64,000 nucleotides of DNA from an uncultured Eubacteriales bacterium (GTDB taxonomy: Bacteria > Bacillota > Clostridia > TANB77 > CAG-508). The stretch is from NCBI GenBank assembly GCA_949840345.1, contig CATKWX010000004.1, positions 1 through 64,000 on the forward strand, written 5' to 3'. The position numbers and the translations under genes are program-made. The notes beneath the pieces were generated by a model. It was given only the letters and a program-made list of their open reading frames with translations, ran no database searches and was not told where the DNA came from. Numbering within the stretch: the stretch's first letter is position 1; the number at the start of each line of letters is the position of its first letter. Of this stretch, positions 38,190 through 47,350 are shown piece by piece.

Positions 38190-39461
38190 TTATCTTACAA
38201 TAGACAAAACTATTTTTTCCTCGTCGAATACTTGATTTAATATCTTTTCTGCATATTCTTTTGTCACTTGCACATAGTTTTCTATATAGTCAAAGCTGTT
38301 TATCCCTTTAAAATAATCTGCTACAAACATTTTTGATATATCTTCTATATTATTATACTCTTTTGCATATAACCCATATATCATTTTTTTACTTCTATTA
38401 AAGTCCTCTTCATTTATTCCATTTTGCTTTATATTATTTATCTCTTCTAGCAACGTTTCTTTTACTTTTTCAGGATTATTTGAAGCACCAGTTATTAATA
38501 AATATGAATATACTTTTGAGAATTCATATTCTAAAGAAGGCTCTTCTTGCAATAATCCTTCATCATATAGCTGTTTATATAGTTTTGAGCTTTTTCCTAT
38601 TATTGTATTTAGCAGTATCTCAATCGCAATATGCTTTTTTACCATTTCTTCTGGTTTTTCTATATTATCTTCTTTTATTCCTATTACAAACATTGGTATA
38701 CTTATATCCATATTTGCTTCTATTTTTTCTTGTACAATTTCTTTTTGCTCTTCTGGGTAAATTCTTTTTATCTCCCCTTGTTGTTCTTTTTTAATTAATC
38801 TTTTCTTTACTTCTTCTATTATTTCCTCCGGATTAAACTCTCCTGCAAAGAACATTACCATATTAGATGGATTATAAAAAGTATTGTAGCATTTATATAA
38901 TATATCTTTATCTATTTTATTTACCGTTTCTATTGTACCTGTTATGTCTATATTTATAGGAGTATCTTTATACATTGCCTTTAATGCATTTATATATACT
39001 ATCCATTCTGGATAATCATCATACATCATTATTTCCTGTCCGATTATTCCCTTCTCTTTTTCTACGTTCTCGTCAGTAAAATATGGATGTTGTACATAGT
39101 CCATTAATTCATCTAATGCCTCATAAAAATTATCTGTACATTCGAAGAGGTATGCAGTATGGTCAGTTGTTGTATATGCATTTGGGTTAACACCTAACGC
39201 AGTTAGGGTATCTAAACTATTTACTCCACTTTCCTGCTCGAATAATTTATGCTCTAAAAAATGAGCAACCCCATCTGGCACTTTAGTTTGTTCATTTTCT
39301 CCGGGAATTACAAATAAGTTATCTATTGAGCCATAATTAGTAGACCACATTACAAATTTTTTTTGTATACCTTGTTTTGGAAATATCATTACCGTTAGGC
39401 CATTTTCTAATTTTTCTATATACAATTTTTCTTTTACTCTACTATTTTCTATTGTTTGCAT
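38190..39461 (-). CDS. M16-family zinc peptidase, catalytic member (YmfH-like)
   Basis: 423 residues. The inverted zinc motif HFLEH (HxxEH) is in VAHFLEHKLFE near residue 65, with a downstream glutamate in the NVEKEKGIIGQEIMMYDD helix, as in YmfH-type M16 peptidases. These pair with a partner lacking the zinc site, here the adjacent upstream gene, whose stop is 13 bp away. Role and substrate are not established; the B. subtilis homologues lie near a cell-division/competence block. ATG 39461 has AGGAGGG. Confidence 0.9.
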   Translation of the reverse strand: MQTIENSRVKEKLYIEKLENGLTVMIFPKQGIQKKFVMWSTNYGSIDNLFVIPGENEQTKVPDGVAHFLEHKLFEQESGVNSLDTLTALGVNPNAYTTTDHTAYLFECTDNFYEALDELMDYVQHPYFTDENVEKEKGIIGQEIMMYDDYPEWIVYINALKAMYKDTPINIDITGTIETVNKIDKDILYKCYNTFYNPSNMVMFFAGEFNPEEIIEEVKKRLIKKEQQGEIKRIYPEEQKEIVQEKIEANMDISIPMFVIGIKEDNIEKPEEMVKKHIAIEILLNTIIGKSSKLYKQLYDEGLLQEEPSLEYEFSKVYSYLLITGASNNPEKVKETLLEEINNIKQNGINEEDFNRSKKMIYGLYAKEYNNIEDISKMFVADYFKGINSFDYIENYVQVTKEYAEKILNQVFDEEKIVLSIVR

Positions 39462-39474
39462 ACGTTTTTCCCTC

Positions 39475-40773
39475 CTAATTTCTTAAGAAATATACAGTGT
39501 TTACGCTTATTTTGTTCGCTATGTCTTGCACTTGCTCCCTTGTTACTGCTTTTATTTTTTCTTCATATTCTGCAAAATTTGGCTTATCTCCAGCTAATTC
39601 TTGCGATATAAAATATGTTATTTCTGCATCTTGTTCATCTTGTATTGACTTTATTGCTGAAATAAATGTTTTTTTAGCACTATCTATATCCTCATTTGTG
39701 AAATCTCCATTTTTCATAGCATCTAATTGCTCATATATTATTGGTATAGCTTTATCATAATTTCCTATTTCTATTCCGCATCTAATATATATGTTATTTT
39801 TCTGCCTTACATATACTGAACGTGCTGAATATGCTAAGCTTGCTTTTTCTCTAACATTTTGAAATAATTTCGAGGTTGCACTTGCTCCTAATATTACATT
39901 ATATATAGCCACAGCGTATTTTGAAGCTTTGCTAGTATCATTAATGTCTAACCCAATAACAAGTTTACCTTGTGTTACATTTTGTTTTTCTTCTATTGTA
40001 TTAGGATGATTATCTGTTTTCGGAACGGCGAGGGCGCCGTTCCCTACATCATTTGCAGTGTGTTCGTTATTGTTCTCTACAATTCTTGGTATTAATTTTT
40101 GTATATTAGGGTTGTTTTGTACTGCGTTTTTTATTTCTTCTTGATTAAAACTTCCTGATACATATATATCTATTTTTGCAGTCTTTATAAGCTCTTTATA
40201 TTGATTATATAATTCTTCACCATTTAAATTTTCTAAATCCTCTACATATCCATATTTATATATTGAATATGGAGAATCTTTATGCATTTCTTCTATGCAT
40301 CTATCAAAAGAATATTGCTCTTTATCATTTATTTTACTTTCTATTATGTTTTTTAAATTTACCTTTTCTGTTTCCATATATTCTTTTAGAAAGCCATCGT
40401 TCTCTGTTATTGGATTAAAAATTATTTCTAATAATTGATTTATTGCTTCTTCTAAAAGATTTTCCTTTTGTGGCAAAAACTCGTCATTTAATACTTCTAT
40501 ATAAAACTTTAGTAATTGCACATCTCCTATTTTCTCTACACCGCAGTTAAACTCTGCCCCATACATTTCCTCTAGTTTTTTACTTATCTCCTCTTGTGTT
40601 GGTTTTTCCTTTGTACCAAGTCTTAATATAGAAGTTATCAACGCATTTTTTGTAACAGCTTGTTTATTAAGCGGTACACTTAAAAAAACTGTTACTAAAT
40701 TTGTTTTATATTTGTTTGTATTTCTGTAATGTATTTTAATTCCCTGTTTCAACTCTTCTGAAAAATAATCCAT
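39475..40773 (-). CDS. M16-family peptidase-like partner (YmfF-like) carrying an in-frame palindromic repeat
   Basis: 432 residues. It has the M16 fold from MDYFSEELKQGIKIHYRNTN onward but no HxxEH, so it is the non-catalytic partner of the adjacent YmfH-like gene; the R/Y-containing second half (KASLAYSARSVYVRQKN) is conserved. Around residues 235-255 a copy of the genome's palindromic repeat is inserted in frame (40021-40048), encoding VGNGALAVPKT. Its stem differs from the usual one by compensating changes. ATG 40773 has TAGGAGG; the upstream MPHHCALNLIGG codons derive from a repeat. Confidence 0.88.
   Translation of the reverse strand: MDYFSEELKQGIKIHYRNTNKYKTNLVTVFLSVPLNKQAVTKNALITSILRLGTKEKPTQEEISKKLEEMYGAEFNCGVEKIGDVQLLKFYIEVLNDEFLPQKENLLEEAINQLLEIIFNPITENDGFLKEYMETEKVNLKNIIESKINDKEQYSFDRCIEEMHKDSPYSIYKYGYVEDLENLNGEELYNQYKELIKTAKIDIYVSGSFNQEEIKNAVQNNPNIQKLIPRIVENNNEHTANDVGNGALAVPKTDNHPNTIEEKQNVTQGKLVIGLDINDTSKASKYAVAIYNVILGASATSKLFQNVREKASLAYSARSVYVRQKNNIYIRCGIEIGNYDKAIPIIYEQLDAMKNGDFTNEDIDSAKKTFISAIKSIQDEQDAEITYFISQELAGDKPNFAEYEEKIKAVTREQVQDIANKISVNTVYFLRN
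40021..40048. repeat. Palindromic repeat inserted in frame in an M16 gene
   Basis: CGGAACGGCGAGGGCGCCGTTCCCTACA: arms GGAACGGCG / CGCCGTTCC are perfectly complementary, although both differ from the common GGAACGACG / CGTCGTTCC at the paired position. Confidence 0.8.
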
Positions 40774-41091
40774 ATGTTTTCCTCCTATTAGATTAAGGGC
40801 ACAGTGGTGTGGCAAGATACGGGTATTTCCGCAAACGGTGCCCCTACATTATTTATTATTCATTTTTCAATATTCGTTAACGGGTCGATGTAGGCATCGA
40901 CCCCTATAATGCTAGGGTATTCCTATGAGATACGGGTCGTCGAGGACGCCGACCCCTACAAATGATTATTCACTATTCATTATTCACTATTCATTCGGCA
41001 TTCGCTTCGCAGCTAATCTCCCGTCGTTCCCTACAGCATTTGCAATATGTTTTATTAACAATATAATTTATATCATAAAAAAACTGCGTAA
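40774..41091. repeat. Intergenic repeat cluster
   Basis: A GGGCACAGTGGTGTG ... AACGGTGCCCCTACA element (about 40798-40848), GGGTCGATGTAGGCATCGACCC, GGGTCGTCGAGGACGCCGACCC, a TTATTCACTATTCATTATTC tract and CGGCATTCGCTTCGCAGCTAA. No gene is seen. Confidence 0.6.
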
Positions 41092-41865
41092 TCAATGGTA
41101 CATTTTCTTTATTCTCTCTATTGCGCTCTTCTCTAGCCTTGACACTTGTGCTTGAGATATACCAATTTCCTCTGCAACCTCCATTTGTGTCCTTCCATCA
41201 AAAAATCTCTTGTTTACTATTACCTTTTCTCTTTCATTTAACCTTTTCATAGCTTCTGTTATTGTTATATTCTCTGCCCATAACTCATCTGTATTTTTTA
41301 CATCTTTTACTTGGTCCATTACATATATACTTTCAGCACCGTCATTATATACTGGTTCTTGCAAAGAAATTGGATCTTGTATTGCATCTAAACTTACAAC
41401 TATTTCTTCTTTTGGTATACCCAATTCCTTTGCTATTTCTTCCACTGTTGGTTCTTTTTGATTAAGTTTTGATAATCTCTCTTTTGCTTGTAATGCTTTA
41501 TATGCTAAATCTCTTATTGAACGACTTACTCTAATCGGATTATTATCTCTTAAATATCTTCTTATTTCCCCTATTATCATTGGTACCGCATACGTACTAA
41601 ATTGAACATTTAATGTTGTATCAAAATTATCTATTGCCTTTATTAAACCAACACATCCAACTTGAAATAAATCGTCTACACTTTCGCCTCGCCCATTAAA
41701 CCTTTGTATAACACTTAATACTAATCTTAAGTTTCCTTGAATAAACTTTTCCCTTGCCTCATTATCTCCATTTTTTATTTTAACAAAAAGTTCTTCTTTT
41801 TCTTTATTTGATAGCACAGGTAATTTTGCGGTATTTACACCACATATCTCAACCTTGTTTATCAA
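41092..41865 (-). CDS. sigG: Forespore RNA polymerase sigma factor SigG
   Basis: 257 residues. Late forespore sigma factor. The N-terminus KVEICGVNTAKLPVLSNKEKEELF is diagnostic of SigG; region 2 includes FVQGNLRLVLSVIQRF and VGCVGLIKAIDNFD, and region 4 ends with MEVAEEIGISQAQVSRLEKSAIERIKK. Best start is the TTG at 41865 (a GGGGG tract lies about 10 bases upstream). The intact EIGISQAQVSRLEK helix is a useful template for the recoded helix in sigE. It lies downstream of spoIIGA-sigE as in other spore formers. Confidence 0.94.
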   Translation of the reverse strand: MINKVEICGVNTAKLPVLSNKEKEELFVKIKNGDNEAREKFIQGNLRLVLSVIQRFNGRGESVDDLFQVGCVGLIKAIDNFDTTLNVQFSTYAVPMIIGEIRRYLRDNNPIRVSRSIRDLAYKALQAKERLSKLNQKEPTVEEIAKELGIPKEEIVVSLDAIQDPISLQEPVYNDGAESIYVMDQVKDVKNTDELWAENITITEAMKRLNEREKVIVNKRFFDGRTQMEVAEEIGISQAQVSRLEKSAIERIKKMYH

Positions 41866-41931
41866 ACTAAAAAAACCCCCTTTTAGAAATTTGTTGTTTA
41901 CATTATTTCCAAATTAAGGAGATTTATACAT

Positions 41932-42021
41932 AAACAGGGTGAGTGTCAATGGGGACGGAGAATTTTGGCAATTTTAAAAAATTGCCAAAATTCTCCGTCC
42001 CCATTGACACTCACCCTGTTT
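41932..42021. repeat. Perfect 44-bp inverted repeat between sigE and sigG
   Basis: Arms 41932-41975 and 41978-42021 are perfect complements with a two-base centre. Each arm reads CAGGGTGAGTGTCAATGGGG onward through ACGGAGAATTTTGGCAATTTT. The right arm includes the last sigE codons and the recoded TGA (42011-42013). It resembles a mobile palindromic element, and would fold into a very stable terminator-like hairpin in mRNA. Confidence 0.85.
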
Positions 42022-42743
42022 TGCTCATTATGTCTTTTTTCATTTTTCCTATTATTCTTTTCTCTAATCTGGATATGTAACTTTGTGATATTCCGAAGCA
42101 TATCTGCTACTTCTTTTTGCGTTTTTTCGTTTCCACTTATATATCCAAACCTTAATTCCATTATATTTCTTTCTCTATTGCTTAATTTTTCTATTGAAGC
42201 TCGAAGTAATGTTTTATCTACTTCGTCTTCTATTCTTCTAGAAGTTATATCTGGCTCTGTTCCTAATAAATCTGATAATAGAAGTTCATTACCATCTCCA
42301 TCTTGGTTTAATGGCTCATCTATTGATACCTCTCCTTTTATTTTATTGCTTCTCCTTAAATACATTAATATCTCGTTTTCTATACACCTTGAAGCATATG
42401 TTGCAAGCTTTATATTCTTTCCTGTATTAAACGTATTTATTGATTTCATTAATCCTATTGTTCCAATTGATATTAAGTCTTCTATTCCCACACCAGTATT
42501 CTCAAACTTTTTTGCTATGTATACCACTAACCTTAAGTTTCTCTCTACCAAAGTTTGTCTTGCTTCACTATCATTTTGTGATAATTTCTCTAGTAAAGTC
42601 TCCTCTTCTTCTGGTGATAATGGTGGCGGTAATGTTTGGCTTCCTGCTATGTAAAATATAGGCATTTGGTCAATTTCATCTTTATTCATATATTTAGCAT
42701 ATATTGTATTTATGCTATTTTTTAATATTTGTAATATATTCAT
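42011..42743 (-). CDS. sigE: Mother-cell sigma factor SigE (pro-sigma-E), read through a +1 recoding site
   Basis: Earliest mother-cell sigma factor, made as an inactive precursor cleaved by SpoIIGA. The first 30 or so residues are the membrane-binding pro-sequence; region 2 has [15 protein letters not shown] and [13 protein letters not shown]; region 4 has [20 protein letters not shown]. Frame 0 then becomes [17 protein letters not shown] and reads on to 41946. Skipping C at 42095 in CTT CGG AAT ATC gives [20 protein letters not shown], exactly the SigE helix-turn-helix, ending at TGA 42011 after 243 residues, the family length. Without the shift, the -35 recognition helix is lost, so the sporulation cascade depends on recoding. 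ATG 42743 has AGGAGG. Confidence 0.93.
42092..42098 (-). other. +1 recoding site CTT-CGG-A in sigE
   Basis: Frame 0 ATG CTT CGG AAT ATC ACA; dropping C gives CTT GGA ATA TCA CAA AGT TAC (LGISQSY). The CTT before the shift point matches the shifty CUU of the classical prfB +1 site. Confidence 0.92.
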
Positions 42744-42765
42744 AATTTAACCTCCTAGAAAATTT

Positions 42766-42880
42766 AAAACCCTCCGGCACTACGTGCCACCTCCCTTAAA
42801 TAAGGGAGGCAAGTTATTTTAGGGACATCTTGGCTCCCTTACTTAAGGGAGCTGTCGCCATAGGCGACTGAGGGTTATCC
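42766..42880. repeat. GGCTCCCTT compound palindromic element overlapping the spoIIGA end
   Basis: AACCCTCCGGCACTACGTGCCACCTCCC ... TTGGCTCCCTTACTTAAGGGAGC, TCGCCATAGGCGA, CTGAGGGTT. The right part forms the last 20 codons of spoIIGA. Confidence 0.7.
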
Positions 42881-43752
42881 AATATGTCCAAACCTACTAA
42901 CGCATTATAATTGTTTGTTTTTGTTAGCTTTTTATTGTATATTCCTACTATTGCGCCTTTTATGTTATTTTCTTGCTCGTCGTATTCTATTTGTAAATTA
43001 TCTATTTTAAGTCCTAATAGAAGTCCATTTTCTTTTCCAAGTGATGTAAATGGTATTACTCTAAATTTAGACGCATACTCATTTAAGCTTGTATTATATT
43101 TACCAGATATTATTTCTTCAGCATTACTTAGAATTTCTTTTGGTATTATTTCTAGTAGTTCTTCTTTTTCTACCACTACTACAGGGCTACCAGATAATGG
43201 CTCTTTTAATAGGTTACCAGTATCTATCATTGCTCTTATTGTTTTATATTTATTTTGAAAATTTATTGTTATATTGCAAAACATATCTTTTTTAGATAGT
43301 TTCTTTTTGTAATTTTTAAATGCTATTGTTATTATAGTAAATCCTACTATTACACCAACTAGCGCTATTTTTATTGGATATGTACCTATTAATACTCCAT
43401 TTTTTATTAATATTTCTTGCGGTTTTACAAAGTATAGTAAAGCAAATGCGACACCACCAAATGTAAATGAAGTTAAATAAAATATTAATAGTTGCTTTAA
43501 TAATAATTTTATATTTTTTGGATTATATGCAATATGTACCATACATACTGATAATAATATTTTTAATATAATATTTGAAAATATCTTTGATATTGATAGA
43601 TATACTACCACAGCATATATGCTACCTATTAAACTAGATAATAGTATTCTTGCTACACTTATCGAATTCTTGCAAATTATAGCTGTTGCAAGTAATATAA
43701 TACAATTTATACATAGGTTTTCTAAAAATATAATATCTAAATATACTGTCAA
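42814..43752 (-). CDS. spoIIGA: Sigma-E processing peptidase SpoIIGA
   Basis: Membrane aspartic peptidase that activates pro-sigma-E. Five or so N-terminal transmembrane helices (from MTVYLDIIFLENLCINCIILL) precede the cytoplasmic protease part with the catalytic-type AMIDTGNLLKEPLSGSPVVVV (D-T-G). Start TTG 43752 fits the family opening and AGAGGTGA upstream; a TTG at 43767 overlaps that site. The protein ends GLDILDNPQSPMATAPLSKG plus AKMSLK, about 20 residues encoded by the repeat at 42814-42877, so the original stop has been replaced by repeat sequence. It lies directly before sigE, its substrate gene. Confidence 0.9.
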   Translation of the reverse strand: MTVYLDIIFLENLCINCIILLATAIICKNSISVARILLSSLIGSIYAVVVYLSISKIFSNIILKILLSVCMVHIAYNPKNIKLLLKQLLIFYLTSFTFGGVAFALLYFVKPQEILIKNGVLIGTYPIKIALVGVIVGFTIITIAFKNYKKKLSKKDMFCNITINFQNKYKTIRAMIDTGNLLKEPLSGSPVVVVEKEELLEIIPKEILSNAEEIISGKYNTSLNEYASKFRVIPFTSLGKENGLLLGLKIDNLQIEYDEQENNIKGAIVGIYNKKLTKTNNYNALVGLDILDNPQSPMATAPLSKGAKMSLK

Positions 43753-44000
43753 GGCATCACCTCTCAAAAATCGAAGATTTTAGGGCACAGTGGTGTCACG
43801 AGTTACGGGTATTCCCACAAACGGTGCCCCTACATCAAAATTTGCCTTTAGCAAATTTTGCACTTTTCACCATTCACTAACGGGTCGATTTAGGTCTCGA
43901 CCCCTACAGTGTGCAATTAATTTGTTATGAACAATACATCATTTTGTAAAACTTATTATAACTTGTATTACTTTAATTTTCTGTCATTTCTTAGGGGCGA
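43753..44000. repeat. Intergenic repeat cluster
   Basis: AAAAATCGAAGATTTT, GGGCACAGTGGTGTCACG ... AACGGTGCCCCTACA (about 43783-43833), AAATTTGCCTTTAGCAAATTTT, and GGGTCGATTTAGGTCTCGACCC (about 43880-43901). No gene. Confidence 0.6.
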
Positions 44001-44040
44001 AAAAAAGAAATAATCTACAAAATTAGATTATTTCTTTTTT
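44001..44040 (-). terminator. Terminator of ftsZ
   Basis: AAAAAAGAAATAATCTA / TAGATTATTTCTTTTTT, 17-base arms with a 6-base loop, 20 bp after the ftsZ stop. Confidence 0.85.
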
Positions 44041-44060
44041 TTATGTATTTTTATTTACTT

Positions 44061-45179
44061 TTATTTTCCTAATCCTTTATTTTTTCTTAGGAAAGATGGT
44101 ACATCTAAGTCGTTTTGTGATGAACTTGTTTCTTGTGGCATTGGTATTGAGTTTATTTTCTTATTCCAAGTATTATTTACTAAATTCTCTACTCCTAATG
44201 TTGTTATTGGTTGTTCTTTTTCAAATCCTGTTGCTATAACTGTAATTGTTATATCATCTCCTAATGATTCATCTATAACAGAACCAAATATGATGTTTGC
44301 TTCTGGATCTACACTTCTTTGGATAAGCTCTGCTGCTGTATTTGCTTCGTGTAATCCTAAATCGTTTCCACCTGTAATATTAATTATTACTCCTCTTGCT
44401 CCTTCTATTGATGTTTCTAGTAATGGACTTTGTATAGCTTGTTTTGCAGCATCTTCCGCTCTATTTTCTCCACTTGCTCTACCTACACCCATATGTGCCA
44501 TTCCAGTGTCTAACATTATTGTTTTAACATCTGCAAAATCTAGATTTATTAATCCTGGTACTGCTATTAAGTCTGATATACCTTGTACACCTTGTCTTAA
44601 TACATCATCTGCCATTTTGAAAGCTTCTACTATAGATGTTCTTCTATCTATTATTTGTAATAATTTATCGTTTGGTATTACAACTAATGTATCTACTTTT
44701 GCTTTTAATGATTCGATTCCACGTTCTGCTTGTCCTAATCTTTTCTTTCCTTCAAAAGTAAATGGTTTTGTTACAACTCCTATTGTTAATATTCCCATTT
44801 CTTTTGCTGCTGCTGCAACTATTGGAGCTGCGCCTGTTCCTGTTCCTCCACCCATTCCGGCTGTTACAAATACCATATCTGCTCCTCTTAGGGCTTCTGA
44901 TATTTCTGCTTTACTTTCTTCTGCAGCTTGTGCTCCTATATCTGGGTTTGCACCTGCTCCTAATCCTCTTGTTAATTTTTCTCCTATTTGGATTTTTGTT
45001 CCAGCTTTTGATGCTACTAAAGTTTGTCTATCTGTATTTACTGCTATAAATTCTACTCCTCTTATTCCTGAATCAACCATTCTATTTACAGCATTATTTC
45101 CAGCTCCACCTACTCCTATAACTTTTATTGTTGCTGTTCCATCCATCATTGTTAAATTCATGTCATCACTTTCTAACAT
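44061..45179 (-). CDS. ftsZ: Cell division GTPase FtsZ
   Basis: Tubulin homologue that forms the division ring. 372 residues: [17 protein letters not shown], nucleotide signature [12 protein letters not shown]7 loop region [11 protein letters not shown], and a C-terminal conserved peptide [12 protein letters not shown] that binds FtsA. ATG 45179 has GGGAGG 9 bases upstream. It follows ftsA and has its own terminator, keeping the Firmicute ftsA-ftsZ-spoIIGA-sigE-sigG order. Confidence 0.97.
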   Translation of the reverse strand: MLESDDMNLTMMDGTATIKVIGVGGAGNNAVNRMVDSGIRGVEFIAVNTDRQTLVASKAGTKIQIGEKLTRGLGAGANPDIGAQAAEESKAEISEALRGADMVFVTAGMGGGTGTGAAPIVAAAAKEMGILTIGVVTKPFTFEGKKRLGQAERGIESLKAKVDTLVVIPNDKLLQIIDRRTSIVEAFKMADDVLRQGVQGISDLIAVPGLINLDFADVKTIMLDTGMAHMGVGRASGENRAEDAAKQAIQSPLLETSIEGARGVIINITGGNDLGLHEANTAAELIQRSVDPEANIIFGSVIDESLGDDITITVIATGFEKEQPITTLGVENLVNNTWNKKINSIPMPQETSSSQNDLDVPSFLRKNKGLGK

Positions 45180-45234
45180 TAGTTTTTCCTCCCTTATAAT
45201 ACTTATATATAATTTAAAATTAATAACGTTTTTT

Positions 45235-45340
45235 TAATCCCCTGTCACTTCGTGACATCCCCTTTAAGTAAAGGGGACAAGTAGTCTTGGCTCCCTTAAG
45301 TAAGGGAGCTGTCGCCATAGGCGACTGAGGGTTTTAATAG
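45235..45340. repeat. GGCTCCCTT compound palindromic element between ftsA and ftsZ
   Basis: CCCTGTCACTTCGTGACATCCCCTTTAAGTAAAGGGGAC, then TTGGCTCCCTTAAGTAAGGGAGC, TCGCCATAGGCGA, CTGAGGGTT. Same architecture as copies near 17.9 and 42.8 kb. Confidence 0.7.
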
Positions 45341-45343
45341 TTC

Positions 45344-46573
45344 TTATGTATAGAAAAATTCTTTTATTCTTTCTAATATATTCTTGAAAAAGTTCTCATC
45401 TGACTTTGTATCTATACTGCTTGATACTGTTTTTGCAAATGGTCTTGCAGCGATGTACCTTACTAATGAATAACTTGATCTAAAGCTTGGTTTAATTGTG
45501 CTAATTAATCTTCCTGTAGCAATTTTCACTGGTATATTTAATATTATTTTTCCTGCTATGTCACTTTTATTTATGTTGGTTATACCTTGTCCTGTTAATA
45601 CTACATTGTTAATTTTTGATTTTATGCCTTGGTTTGTTATATCTTTATTAACTAATGCAAATATTTCTTCAATTCTAGCCTCTATTATTTCTATTAATTC
45701 AGAACTTTTTATTGTTTGAGTTTTCTCATCGTTTTTTACTGTGCTTAATACAATGTCGTTATCATTATCAATAAAAGATCTAAGGGCTAGTCCGTATTGT
45801 CTTTTTAATTTGTCTGCTTCTTCATCTGATATATTTAATACCATCGCAATATCGTTTGTTATATTATCTCCACCTAATGGTATTGTATTTGTGTAAACAA
45901 ATGAACTTCCTTCAAATACTCCAATATCTGTATTTCCAGCACCTATATCTAGTAACATTATATTATCATTTAATTCATTTTTATCTAATATAAGGTTTCT
46001 TTCCGCAAGTGTATTTGGAACCATTCCATCTATTTCTATTCCTGCTTTTTTGAATATTGATGTTAATATCCTTACATATTCTTTATCTGCTAACATCACT
46101 TGTGCTTTTAAAGTAAAATTTGCACTTAATTTCCCAACAGGGTCTTCAACAATTTTTCCATTATCCAAAGCAAATCTATCTGTTACAATATCTATTAATA
46201 CTTTATCCTCTGGAATATCTATATCTCTAACTTGCATTATTGCTGAATTAACATCTCTAGTTGATATTCCTGCATATTTATCTTTTACTTCTTTTAAAAT
46301 GCTATTTTGCACAATAGTTACATACTTTCCCGGTATTGTTACATATGCAGAATTTATTTTTAAGTTTTCGCTTTTCTCAATATCTGTTATTATACTATTA
46401 ATACTTAGGGATATTTCTTCTTCGTTTATTATTTTACCTTTTTTTATTCCAAAGCATTTGCAATCAGCTGTAGAAATAATCTCAACTTGATTAAAACTAT
46501 TAACTTCACCGACTACTGCGCTTACTTTAGATGTACCTATATCAATACCTACAATTATATCTCCTATAGCCAA
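45344..46573 (-). CDS. ftsA: Cell division protein FtsA
   Basis: Actin-fold ATPase that tethers FtsZ to the membrane. 409 residues: phosphate-1 IVGIDIGTSKVSAVVGEV, 1C domain, phosphate-2 MLLDIGAGNTDIGVF, adenosine VVLTGQGITNI, and a C-terminal amphipathic helix (FFKNILERIKEFFYT) for membrane binding. The start is TTG 46573, with GGAGGAATAAACC just upstream. 5' neighbours are the small basic protein and DUF881 genes. Confidence 0.94.
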   Translation of the reverse strand: MAIGDIIVGIDIGTSKVSAVVGEVNSFNQVEIISTADCKCFGIKKGKIINEEEISLSINSIITDIEKSENLKINSAYVTIPGKYVTIVQNSILKEVKDKYAGISTRDVNSAIMQVRDIDIPEDKVLIDIVTDRFALDNGKIVEDPVGKLSANFTLKAQVMLADKEYVRILTSIFKKAGIEIDGMVPNTLAERNLILDKNELNDNIMLLDIGAGNTDIGVFEGSSFVYTNTIPLGGDNITNDIAMVLNISDEEADKLKRQYGLALRSFIDNDNDIVLSTVKNDEKTQTIKSSELIEIIEARIEEIFALVNKDITNQGIKSKINNVVLTGQGITNINKSDIAGKIILNIPVKIATGRLISTIKPSFRSSYSLVRYIAARPFAKTVSSSIDTKSDENFFKNILERIKEFFYT

Positions 46574-46611
46574 GGTTTATTCCTCCAATTTTTTATACTA
46601 ATTCTTGATAA

Positions 46612-46639
46612 GAATATTATATTTTGCAAAAAAAGTCAA
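46612..46639 (-). promoter_or_regulatory. Predicted promoter of ftsA-ftsZ
   Basis: Minus strand TTGACT (46639-46634), 16-base spacer, TATTCT (46617-46612). Confidence 0.4.
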
Positions 46640-46765
46640 TAGTTTTTGTCATATTTTTGTAATAATTTTGTAATATATGCGTAACAAAATTCAGAAACTA
46701 TATGAGCACGCCGAAGCGTGCCCGTATAGCTATACAAAAATAAGGTTTATCTTTTATATAAAAGT

Positions 46766-47122
46766 TTATTTTTCTTGATGTCTATTCATCCATTTATCCA
46801 AATAGTGCCTTCTTATTATTGCAAGGTTTGTAAACATTCTTCCAACAAAAACTACTATTGCTGCTAAATATATGTCTACATTCAATTTCTCTCCCAAAAA
46901 TGTAAGTAATATTGATAATATTGCATTTCCGAAGAAACCAGAAACAAACACCATCATATCGAATTTTCCTTTTAATGTTGATGCAATTCCTCCAAAAACT
47001 GAATCTAGTGCTGCAACTATGGCAATTGCTAGATATCCAGAATATGTATAAGATATTACTGGTGCATTCATTCCTATTAACGCACCTACTACGCAACCAA
47101 TTATTATAGCTATTAAAACCAT
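46766..47122 (-). CDS. sbp: Small basic membrane protein (DUF1290, Sbp-like)
   Basis: 118 residues with four hydrophobic segments: MVLIAIIIGCVVGALIGMNAPV, YSGYLAIAIVAALDSVFGGIAS, an internal VSGFFGNAILSILLTFL and LAAIVVFVGRMFTNLAIIRRHYL. This is the DUF1290 family, found between DUF881 genes and ftsA in Firmicutes; function unknown. ATG 47122 has GAGGAGG. Confidence 0.9.
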   Translation of the reverse strand: MVLIAIIIGCVVGALIGMNAPVISYTYSGYLAIAIVAALDSVFGGIASTLKGKFDMMVFVSGFFGNAILSILLTFLGEKLNVDIYLAAIVVFVGRMFTNLAIIRRHYLDKWMNRHQEK

Positions 47123-47129
47123 TTTCTTT

Positions 47130-47345
47130 TCCTCCTCAAATCTCGAAGAGATTTGTACTCTTCACTATTAACTTTTCACTTTTCACTTTTCACTATTGGA
47201 ACGACGTTGGTCTGTTCCCTACATCAAAATTCGAAGAATTTTGTACTCTTCACTATTAACTATTCACTTTTCATTATTCACTATCGGAACGACGAGGGCG
47301 TCGTTCCCTACAATAACTATTCATTATTCATTGGGCGCAGCCATG
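47130..47345. repeat. Intergenic repeat cluster
   Basis: CAAATCTCGAAGAGATTTG with tail, GGAACGACGTTGGTCTGTTCC (about 47199-47219), AAAATTCGAAGAATTTT, GGAACGACGAGGGCGTCGTTCC (about 47286-47309) and GGGCGCAGCCATGCGCCCC. No gene. Confidence 0.6.
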
Positions 47346-47350
47346 CGCCC

